From: Aotearoamyces nothofagi
Lineage: Eukaryota > Ascomycota > Leotiomycetes > Leotiales > Tympanidaceae
Assembly (NCBI GenBank): GCA_015345905.1
Contig: JADDTR010000005.1
Coordinates: 806,001 to 870,000, forward strand
Direction: 5' to 3'
Length of the DNA: 64,000 nt
Each line of letters starts with the position of its first letter. Position 1 is the stretch's first letter. The notes under the pieces were generated by a model. The model searched no databases. It was not told where the DNA came from and saw only the letters and a program-made list of their open reading frames with translations. The position numbers and the translations under genes are program-made. This document shows, in pieces, positions 38,866-47,858 of the stretch.

Positions 38866-39070
38866 ATACAGCCTGACGAGGCCACAATAGATCAGCCTAG
38901 GTAATTCCGGGCCGGCATGGCTAGCGAGAGAGCAAAGACGAGGCTGCGGGACGCTTGTTGCGGGGCACATTACGCAAAGTCAATCATCCTCGATCATAGA
39001 CACTCTCCTACGAATTCAAGATTGCGAAATCTCCTATTATTCGTTTATACATTTGTAAGGGATTGTAAAC

Positions 39071-39809
39071 ATGGCAGGCAAGAAGGCAGCAGGCGAGAAT
39101 ACCAAGAAGGTCGCCGGTAACGCCAAAAAGGCCGAAGCCGCTGCCCAAAAGGCGGCAGCTGAAAACCAGAAGAAAGCAGCTGTGGCGGACGAGGATTGGG
39201 GCAAGGGTGCAAAGAGTAATGCTAAGAAGTGAGATTTGTCTTCTCTTTCCCTGCAGTTCTCTCAGAACTTCACTAATATCATGCTCCATCAGGGAAGCTG
39301 AAGCAGCGAAGAAAGCTGAGCAAGCACGAAAGAAGGCGGAGAAAGATGCCCTCCTAGCTGAGGAGGAGAAGGACGCCCGGGCCGCACCTAAGAATGCGAA
39401 GGTTGCAGTAAAGAAGAGTAGAGGGCTAGACCTTGCACAGCTAGATGACGATGGATCGGGCGCTAGATCCAAGGCCGCACCTGCGCTGAACGCCAGTGGC
39501 ATCGACAATGCGCTCGATGCACTATCACTCACAGCTCAAGACGCAGCAAAGGTTGATAAGCACCCTGAAAGAAGATTCAAGGCGGCATTTGCGGCATTCG
39601 AGGAGCGCAGGCTAAAGGAGATGGATGAGGATGGAAGCGGACAGGGCCTTAGACAGAACCAGAAAAAGGACAAGATCCGGAAGGAATTTGAGAAAAGTGA
39701 GGAGAATCCTTTCAACCAAATCAGTGCCAGATACGACAGTACGCGAGATGAGCTCAAAGAGATTAAAGAGCAAGAGAAGGCGAAGATTGAGGCACGTTTG
39801 GGAAGGTAA
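39071..39809 (+). CDS. CCDC124/Lso2-like ribosome-associated coiled-coil protein
   Basis: Exons 39071-39228 and 39293-39809 join to 224 codons plus stop. The family (DUF1014, CCDC124 in animals, Oxs1 in fission yeast, Lso2 in budding yeast) binds the 80S ribosome and helps recovery from dormancy. The N-terminal third is a Lys/Ala-rich helix (MAGKKAAGENTKK...), including the motif DEDWGKGAKSNAKK at the exon junction. A second Lys/Glu helix (EAEAAKKAEQARKKAEKDALLAEEEK) follows. The C-terminal conserved domain has HPERRFKAAFAAFEERRLKEM and ends NPFNQISARYDST. Full family length, nothing missing. The intron donor is GTGAGA with acceptor CATCAG. An upstream ATG at 38917 opens a 67-codon frame overlapping this start, so a regulatory uORF is possible if transcription begins early enough. 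Confidence 0.92.
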
Positions 39810-40898
39810 ACGATTACGTTTTGCATCGAAGCAGCACCACGGGCTAGGATTATCTTGGTTGCACTGATAGAGAGCACTGGGTGCTGCATTCTTGCGGTAT
39901 TTAGGAGCCAGCAGAGCTGGTATTATGATGGCACGATGCATTCAATTCTTGATGGACCCACAGGTTCAACACATCAGTCTATTCCATTTTATGAAGTCGA
40001 AAGAAAGAGTAGATAGGCATTTGTGAATAACTATAGTCTTGGAGAGAATAAAGGCCGATTCTCCGTTGTATTCTAATCCTAGGCTCGTAGCATCTGCTTC
40101 AAGCTCTCTAACAGTACTCTTAATAGTGCAAGCCATAATCGTTATTGTAAAATGAACAGCTCTACCTCGAAGGTATTTATAGGGTTATAATAACATTGGA
40201 ACGTGTAAAATACTTTCATAAAAAACGACTTTCATAAAAAAAGGAATTTCCAAGAACTGATCAACTATAAACAGCGTAGAATTGTAAATGTCAATACAGA
40301 TCAGGCACCGAAATAATGGTGTTCACGTGATTGAGGTTTCCAAAACGGTTAAAGCCAAAGATGGCAGGTCACAAGTGAAGATGTCGAGGGGCAAAACGTG
40401 CTCAGCCACACTCGAAAGGGTGAGCACTGTTTGCGACGTACCATGTCGAGCAAGAGTACGACAAACACCTCTTTGCCTTCCTCTTTCCTACATAATTTTT
40501 CCTTCGCCTTCTAATTTGTATACTCGACTAGGTATCTTCACGTAACCAGGTAACGGCACCCACAATTCGGATCACTCGGCCACTCGATTTCTAGTCATTT
40601 CTCCGGATACTGCGTAGCGCGCTGACGCAGCCGCACAGCAAGGCGTGAGGCTGTACATAAGGTACCTCTAGTCCTCGACGGCATCTCTAAATCTAAGTCA
40701 GCCATACCCATCTCATCTCACGAACTTGGTCTTTGCATAGACTTGATCGCAAACACTTCTTTTATCTTTCCACCGAAATCTCAAACCCACGAAAGCAAGT
40801 CCTTCGTCAATCGCACGGAGCTCACCTCCGCCACTGCACCCCGCATTTGCGACTACAACGGCAAACATAAATCTCATATCGACTTAACTCCTCGCAAA
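39810..40898. other. Intergenic between CCDC124-like and CYSTM genes
   Basis: About 1.1 kb, AT-rich between 39.9 and 40.3 kb. No gene is supported. TTTCATAAAAAA is directly repeated near 40211-40241. The frame of the CYSTM gene stays open upstream to an ATG at 40743, so part may be leader or an N-terminal extension. Confidence 0.5.
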
Positions 40899-41396
40899 AT
40901 GAGCAACAAAGAAAACAAAGATAATGTGCCTTCAGGTGCTCCTCCAGCATACGGTACTCAACAAGTCCACCAAGATGCTGGCCCGGCACCAGCTGCTGGT
41001 TCGCCCTACCCTCCACAGCCTGCACATGTCGTGAATGGTTCTGACTATTACGGCGCATCGACGCCATATTCACAAAACGGCTCGCCCTTTCCACAACAGG
41101 CGTCACCATACCCACAACACGGCCCACCCTATCCCGGCCAACAACAACAAGGTTACCCAAACCAACAATATGGTCCCCAACAAGGTGGAATGTACCAACA
41201 ACAGCCTTACTACCAGCAGGGTCAGCCGATGGGGTATCAACAGCAGGGAGGCATGTACCCCCAACAAGGTGGCTATTACGGACCTCAAGGACAATACGTG
41301 GATGACCGGAGGAACAAATCGAGTGATGGATGTATGGGAGCATTGTTAGGAAGTTTAGCCCTTTGTTGTTGTTTGGATGCCTGCTTGTTATTCTAG
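40899..41396 (+). CDS. CYSTM-family Pro/Gln/Tyr-rich tail-anchored protein
   Basis: Single exon of 165 codons plus stop. The bulk is a Pro-, Gln-, Gly- and Tyr-rich disordered domain with YPNQQYGPQQGG-like repeats. The last 25 residues form the cysteine-rich transmembrane module (CYSTM): GCMGALLGSLALCCCLDACLLF, with the CCC-x2-D-x-C pattern. CYSTM proteins are small membrane-associated proteins linked to stress tolerance. The start at 40899 (MSNKENKDN) is preferred; an in-frame ATG at 40743 would add 52 residues without family likeness. The repeats invite length variation. Confidence 0.88.
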   Translation: MSNKENKDNVPSGAPPAYGTQQVHQDAGPAPAAGSPYPPQPAHVVNGSDYYGASTPYSQNGSPFPQQASPYPQHGPPYPGQQQQGYPNQQYGPQQGGMYQQQPYYQQGQPMGYQQQGGMYPQQGGYYGPQGQYVDDRRNKSSDGCMGALLGSLALCCCLDACLLF

Positions 41397-42011
41397 ATGT
41401 AAGGGTACATTTACTGGGAACTACGGAAACCTTTGGTACAATATAGCCCGAAATACCAAGGAGTGGGCGAGGCACACGGAACTCGTGCTATGTGAAGATA
41501 GTTAGCTTGAGGGGTAAGGAATGAATCATGCTGGCATGTTGGATTATCTTCCGGAGTAAGGCTCGACGGATTGTTATCAGGCTTGCAGATTGTTGTGAAG
41601 GTAATAACTGTTAATAATTTATTTACAAGTCAATAAATATATAATGCCATGTTTCCAACCCTAAGATGATGGACATCTGATTCCTAACTTTCTCATCCGA
41701 GCCACCCAATAACTACCTGACTAACTAACTATCAAACTCTTAACTCCAGGGCAAAAACGTCTGACACTTATATTTTGCCTCTGCTAGAAGTGTAGTCAAC
41801 GCGCCACGGCGCCGAGGATGTACCCTATAATATAAATTTGGCTCAACCGAAAACAGAATTAAGAAGATTCTATAAATTATCTCTCGAAACTCAAGATTTT
41901 CTAGATAGAGCCGTACTAAAAACAAATTTAATTACCCGCTTTGCATCTTAATGGATATAAATGTCCTAGATAGGATTTGAATTTGCGACGTCTATTCGCA
42001 CATGCACATTA
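41397..42011. other. AT-rich intergenic region
   Basis: About 600 bp, clearly AT-rich between 41.55 and 41.95 kb. The sequence around 41966-41990, in reverse, carries a TTCAAATCC stretch like a tRNA B-box, but no cloverleaf forms around it. No gene is supported. Confidence 0.5.
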
Positions 42012-43216
42012 ATGTCCGGCATAATCGGTTCACCGCCTTCAATGAGCCAGGCTGCATTTCGTGCATTGCCCAAGCATAACAGACTTGAAGGGCCATTAAT
42101 TCTAAATAATACACGGACATGGCGTCGCAACGCGTTTTTAATACATCCGCTATGCGGAAACAGCATTTACTTGTTGAGTTGTACGAGGCTCTTCACCAAA
42201 CACAAATATCTGCTAATCCATCAGTATAGCTCTGGCCTCAAAACTGCGTGCCCTCAAGGTGTCTATATGAGCTTGACTCCTGAAGACCCAACTGTTTGGG
42301 CTGGCGTTGTATTCGTTCGAAAGGGTAGGTAGCTTGCGATACTCATCATTAAATCACGTAGACTTACTGACAACCTTATCCTCTAGGACCCTACTCACCT
42401 GCTATCCTACGCTTCCAAATATCATTTCCACCAACATACCCAGCACTCCCACCACTTGTCACCTTCTCAACCGATATCTTCCATCCCCTGCTCACCCCAT
42501 TGACTACTCAAACATACACAACGGATATTCAGGACAGCGGCACTGTTAGTGCGACAGATGAGGAACGCCTACCACCTGGGGGGTTTAGCTTACGCCATGG
42601 CTTCCCCGCATGGTTTGGACGTGCGAGCAAAAGCGCGGCAAATAGCCGGCAAACGAGTGGGCAATATGCCCAGACACCAGTAAAGTCGCCGGGCGGGAGT
42701 GCTACTGGGCGTGATACACCAGAGTCAGCTGCTTCCATGGGCTCAACACCAGGCCAGATAAATAGGCGGCTAGAACAAGTGTCGACGTTTGAAGTATTGA
42801 GATATATACGAAGTGCTTTTGATGATGAAAAGGTTTTAGATTCGGTACCTTTAGAAGCAGCTGGGAATCCAGGGGCGTGGCATGCTTGGAGATCGCATAG
42901 GATCAAGAAAGGGAAGGTCGTCGCGACTCATACATCAAAAGATGACCTAGCAGAGCCATTGCCAACGCCAGTGAGAAAGCCAGGAGAGTGGAATTGGGAG
43001 GGTGTATGGGAAGTCCGAGTCAAGAAAGCTATCGAAGGTAGCCTGGCGGAGTCGGTGTTATATGGTAATATTGCGGCTAGTGATGATCTAGTAAGTAGTA
43101 TAATTTGTGTTCATGGTTAGTTGCTGATAAACCTGCAGATACGATTCCTTAATGTAGACGATGATCAACTCGTGACCATCAAAGGGAGCATGATGTGTAG
43201 TATGGAAACAGTGTAA
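42012..43216 (+). CDS. E2-like (UBC-fold) protein lacking catalytic Cys, FTS/AKTIP-like
   Basis: Exons 42012-42324, 42387-43090 and 43139-43216 join to 364 codons plus stop. The recognisable part is a UBC fold: QGVYMSLTPEDPTVWAGVVFVRKG then PYSPAILRFQISFPPTYPALPPLVTFSTDIFHPLL. The usual active-site region (HPN...C) is replaced by FHPLLTPL without a cysteine, as in inactive E2 variants. The closest known group is FTS/AKTIP, which with Hook and FHIP proteins links early endosomes to dynein. The middle part is a disordered Ser/Thr/Gly insert (42600-42760); later residues VSTFEVLRYIRSAFDDEKVL and WNWEGVWEVRVKKA are helical. The N-terminus is uncertain: ATG codons at 42012 and 42048 are both in frame, and the first 70 residues do not look conserved, so an extra exon is possible. 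Confidence 0.72.
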
Positions 43217-43461
43217 TCCATGTCGGAGACCGGCAGTCTTGAATTGAATCAAAGTATCAAGAATGTTCGATTTAAAGGCGCCAAGTGTACATGATTAGAA
43301 CTGGGGTCGATGGTTGTACTAGGAAGCGCTTCCTATTTTGCTGACTGGTCCTTCCTTCCTGGCATAAATGCCACGGTAACGACATGAGACAAACTCGTCT
43401 TCGAAAGTCTCACCATCTTCTTCAACAATTTCTAAGATTTCAGCATCTGTACGATTTGGCT

Positions 43462-43974
43462 ATGAACAGCGATATAAACCCAAACCCTGGAGCAGTTGGA
43501 GCACTTATTCTGGTTCCAATAGCCATTGCAGTCAGTGCATCATTCATTGCGATTAAAACAACCGATATTTGGCAAAAGACAACGGAGTCCTGGCAAACCT
43601 GGTGGACTCCGGTCTCAACGTACTATCATCGACGCAGGAAACATAATCATTCTGGCATTCCAAACCCTGTCTACGCAGATTCGTGGCATGACCTTGAAAG
43701 CCTACGTTCTCACGAATTTGATACATCCATAGGACAGTCTCCTCTAAACAATAAAGACACCCCACGTAGAACATGGCATCCTCGACGATCCAATCGACTT
43801 ACATGGGGTTTTACGAACCCGCGATCTCGAAGCCTGCCCCACTGCGGATTGTCAAACGTCCGAAAACCGTTACCAGTTATAGCTCGCCCAGAGAGATTAC
43901 AATTCCAAGACGAAGAGCCGCAGGGTTTAACTGTGCCAGCGGCTCTCCACCAGACACTCCAGATAGGCAGTTGA
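43462..43974 (+). CDS. Small single-pass membrane protein, fungal-conserved, unknown
   Basis: Single exon of 170 codons plus stop. A hydrophobic segment GALILVPIAIAVSASFIAI (about residues 13-31) follows a short N-terminus, then a basic cytosolic tail. The tail has the block RRTWHPRRSNRLTWGFTNPRSRS, which I recall as common to short membrane proteins of Pezizomycotina with no known function. The start at 43462 is chosen over an in-frame ATG at 43384 because it places the membrane segment near the N-terminus. Its last 202 bases overlap, in a different frame, the start of the next open frame (43773), which is unusual for same-strand genes. Confidence 0.65.
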   Translation: MNSDINPNPGAVGALILVPIAIAVSASFIAIKTTDIWQKTTESWQTWWTPVSTYYHRRRKHNHSGIPNPVYADSWHDLESLRSHEFDTSIGQSPLNNKDTPRRTWHPRRSNRLTWGFTNPRSRSLPHCGLSNVRKPLPVIARPERLQFQDEEPQGLTVPAALHQTLQIGS

Positions 43975-46900
43975 CGATACGCAAAACTCGAAGGGCTAGA
44001 AGGTCACTAGTGGATTCAGGGTTACTTCAAGGCACTGGCAAAAATGGAATCTTGCATGTGGTTAAAGCTCCTTTTGGTAATATAAGTTATAATTCCACAA
44101 GTTTCAAGACCCCTATAAACACAGATCAACTACCTTACAGAGGGAACGATTTAATATTTGAACCAGTAACTCCATCTGAACAGCCTCTTAGTATTGGCTG
44201 CTTCACTAGTCCTGAGCTGTTCCGTGGGGTTCCAGAAGAGGATTGCTTTTATCCTGCACCGCTTAGTCGTCGACGCCAAGATGCGGCCAGATTTATTTCA
44301 TGCGAGCAACGTCTTGAAAAGTTCAACCTTCGTGACCAGAACGTGAACCCAAACCATCACCATAAATCGCCACAACGACGAATCTCTAGGGGCAGAAAGC
44401 TCGTCCTCAAGGCTTCTGATAGTTTCAGCTTTGCAAGAACGAAGTCTATGCATTTATTTCGATCGAATCTATCGAAGGAATCTGTTTCATCCCAAGGACT
44501 TCTGGACACGCTTTCTCAACCTCCAGCAATGGCTTCAAATGTCACTACATCGTCCCCAAGTCACTCGACTGATACAGAGAATTCTGGTGCTCCTAGACTA
44601 GCAAGCCTTAACTACATCGTTTACCCAGAGATATCAGTCTTTACGGAGCGTGAAAGGGTCCCTGGAGATGTGGCAAGCCTCCTCTGGGTTCTCGTCAACG
44701 TAACAGGCGTTCTGCAGGTAACTAACGGTCGGTCTATACATCATACTCCCGGGGCGGAAAACTATATTGGATCAAGACACTTTCCATCTCGACCAATCTT
44801 TCCAATCAGCAGTTAGTATTTCCAAGTTGAAGAAGACTCACTGGATGATGAAACTCTAACCATTCTTTCAGACCCCCTCAAATACGGACAACTGACAGAT
44901 CTTAATGTGCATTTTAATCCCATCCCCGGTTGTCATATAGAGAAAATCGAGGGAGAGGCCAGGAAGTGCAAGTAAGTTGATGCTAATCTTTGTCTTCAAA
45001 ACGCGTTTCCGTTACTATTCTTATATTTTTATAGAACGCTCAAAGCTGGGGAGAACGAAGTTTTCTTGGTGGAGATCAGATTCGATCCTCTTACACGTTT
45101 TTCTTGTGAAATAGGACATGGCAAAGAACTCCTAAATCACCTCGAGATCGAACTCAGTAACACAGCCACCAATTATCTTGAGGCAGTTGTTGAATATAAG
45201 TATTCTGCTCTTCCTGCTTACCACCAAGGCAACTTATTTCCTAAAGGAATATCTCAGTATGGCATAAATCATACTACAAAGGCGACCTTTTCAATTCCGC
45301 GTTTCGTCTCACTCTTATATTCTGCATATCCCTTCGCGGCATTTGACATGGCGAGATCTGCCATGGGTTTGGTGCCAGATCAATGCATGCATAGAATGCT
45401 GGTGGATCGTTACGGACCAATCTTGGCGGCTCCATACATCAATATGATATCTCCAGGTGTTAAAGCGCATCTCCATTTCTTCAAATTTTGGGAAGACTAC
45501 CGCGAAAGATTTACCTCCGGTAAATTAAGCAAGTCCAAAGCACGAAATGACTATGAAAGATTCCTTTCTCAACAACCTCCTCCCGAGCTCGGCCTTCCCA
45601 GGATTCCGCATTTTCGAAAGGAAGATTGGCCATCGGACAGAGAATTGACTCCTCATGATCACAAAGTGATTTTGACAGCTTGGGAATTAACGAGATACGA
45701 GACGACAATGATTATGCAGAAAGACTACCCTTGGACTCTGGCACTGGACGATCCAATCTACATGCTGGCTGGATATAAAGCCTACGCTGAATCATGTATG
45801 CCGAAAAGTAGCGAAGCTGATGCACAACCTGCTGCCGGCGAATTTTCCGGATCACAGCCCCAATCTGAGTATTCTCGATCAGAATATTCTGATTATGGAG
45901 ATTTGAGATCAACCTCTACTAGAGGACGACCTACCACGCCAGAAAGACCTGTCTCTACTACTCTGTCAGCAGCCCCAATTGACGAAGCTCGGCAAATTTG
46001 GCACAACATGCGTAAAACGTCACGGTCCGGAAGTAACAGATATAATACGCCAAGGGATCAAAATGAGATGTCGGAAATTTTGACGAAGGATGCAGATGGC
46101 AACATAGAGCAATTGAGCCCTGAGCAAGAGCACATTCGACAGTTTGCCCTACGCAATCAGAGAAGTATCGGTACAGACACCTTGAGGAGCATCACTGGGG
46201 ATACCAATGCACCGATCAATACGCAGGCCAATACACCGACACAACTTCCTGAGCAACAAACACGCGAGCAATCAACACTACAGTCAAGAGCCGGACATGC
46301 GGGACCAAGTGGACAGACACCTCTGACAGGATTTGACAATTTGAAATCTTGGTGGAATGAAAACGGATTTGGATCTCGAACTCGATCTCAGTCTAGACCC
46401 CCATCTCGATCTCGGCTTGGATTTGGATTTCGGACTGGATCAGGGGCCGTCTCTGCAGCTGGATCTCTAAACGCATCTACGGGCGCGGTCTCAGGTTCTA
46501 CCAGCTCTTCTGGCTCTGTCGCTTCTTCTGGATACATTGGCCCTCCGGGACCTGTAGGCCCTCATGGATTTCGTAGCCTTTCTGATTATCTCCCATATGA
46601 TATCCCTTCGGACCATGATCCTTCTACTCTCGCCGGTCCTGCTGGATTTGTCCACCCTGCTGGATTTCTTAGCTCTGCACGATTTACTAGGCCGTCTGGG
46701 CTTGCTAGGCCTTCTGGGTCTGTCGGTCCTTCTGGACCTGTCAACCCTGACACACCTGGCGTTCGTTCTCCATCTGTCGGTCCCTCCAGACCTACCCGTC
46801 CTTCTCGAGCTGTCGACCTTATCGGAATTCCAGGTCCTTCTGGATATAATTCTTCCAGGTCTATCGGTTCTTCTGGGTCTGTTAGTCGTGCGAGAGCTGT

Positions 46901-47144
46901 CAGTCCTCTCGAATATTACCCCCATCCTGCGCACGGTGCTTCTTCTGGCTCTATCGGCTCTTCAGTGTGTGCCAATCCTTCCGGGCCTGCCAGTCCTTCT
47001 GAGCGTAGTCCTGTGCCTCTAGCTGATCAGGTCCCTTCTCTCTCTTTCGGTTCTTCTGCACACAGCGGCCCGTCTACTTCTAATAGCCCTTCTACGCCCG
47101 CCCCCCTTGTTGGTTTCGCCGTTGGCGATGTTATAATTGTATGA
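43773..47144 (+). CDS. Large unknown fungal protein with collagen-like Gly/Pro/Ser tail
   Basis: Exons 43773-44811, 44872-44971 and 45035-47144 join to 1082 codons plus stop if the first ATG is used. Residues 1 to about 280 are basic and disordered. A folded region starts at LASLNYIVYPEISVF and runs across both introns through VHFNPIPGCHIEKIEGEARKCK, TLKAGENEVFLVEIRFDP and LSNTATNYLEAVVEYKYSA; it looks like beta-sandwich sequence. A helical part with several Tyr/Trp follows (to about 45800). The rest is low complexity, ending in a SGP/GPSG-rich, collagen-like tail of about 230 residues (46440-47140). No signal peptide or membrane segment is visible. I do not recognise the family. The true start may lie downstream (in-frame ATG near 44449 or 44529), because the first 202 bases overlap the preceding gene. 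Confidence 0.6.
46480..47090 (+). repeat. Degenerate TCTGG(N)CCT repeat encoding collagen-like tail
   Basis: Repeated steps such as CCTTCTGG, TCTGTCGGTCCT and GCTGGATTT encode SGP, GPSG and SVGPSG motifs. The array is degenerate but keeps frame throughout. Opposite-strand frames in the same interval are shadows of it. Confidence 0.75.
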
Positions 47145-47858
47145 AGAGCTAGGAACCGTGAGAGGCCATGCGCGCTGGCCTTGTCCATGCCGCACTACGA
47201 AGTCTGCTTGAGCTCGCTCGCCCGCCTGTTCCTGTAGGGTTATGGCATGGCACGCACGCACGTACGCAGATGCGGATGGCTTACCTGAGAGCTCGCTTGT
47301 CATCATGTAGGATTATGGAATTCATTCGCACAACTCAGACTGCTTGTTTGGTGCGTGCTCAGTACTTTGCTAGGAGGCGTGTCTCTTCGGTATGATGTAC
47401 TATGGCATGCACCTCGGCATCCAACATTCAAGATAGGCTATTAATACAACGAACTTTAAGCCTAGACTCTTTCTACGACTGTGATGGCTACCTGCTTGGC
47501 TTCGTTACGCTGTCCTATTGATTGATGCATAGAGTGAAACTTGACTCCCGTATGCTTTGACAGATTTGACGCAGATGGCATGGTTGCTTACCTAAATGTA
47601 TTAGGAATTCCCAGTAGTAATTTGGTGAATGGGTGGTCTAAGCCGCGTGTAATCAACACCTAATACACTCTTATTTATGACGAAGCGCAAGGTATTCATA
47701 TTGAAGTATTATCATCTAGTGTTAGTAGTCTTGGGTATAATTACTAATTATCAGTTATGCTACCTCTAAGCCCCTCGAAAACATGTCTACTCCTTCGTGC
47801 CTGCTAAGATCTACAAGAAACCCCCACAATCACTATGCCTGCCAGGCGCGAAGCCACC
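47145..47858. other. Convergent intergenic region
   Basis: About 700 bp between the convergent ends of the collagen-tailed gene and the homeodomain gene. No gene is supported. The homeodomain protein could extend here: a GTGAGG donor overlaps its stop codon at 47859. Confidence 0.5.

Larger units (their letters stand above)
32588..39070. other. 6.5-kb gene-poor, GC- and repeat-rich region
   Basis: I see no gene I can support in this stretch. Many 60-200 codon frames overlap on both strands, often three deep, as expected of GC-rich sequence; none has a recognisable domain or a consistent splice chain. It holds repeated GTACTGTAC/GTACAGTAC motifs (32991, 33121-33140, 35331, 35427-35456, 36353), a CATGGCATGG array (35647-35670), CATTCC/CATTCCGT repeats (35797-35830), GTGCGTAGTGCGCA repeats (36291-36325) and GGGCACTGTG/GGGCGCTG repeats (36963-37040). 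Composition returns to average beyond about 37.8 kb. Confidence 0.55.

Noticed and set aside
46491-47022. Arg/Ser-rich minus-strand frame and Leu-rich plus-strand frame
   Set aside because: Both are shadows of the degenerate repeat encoding the collagen-like tail.
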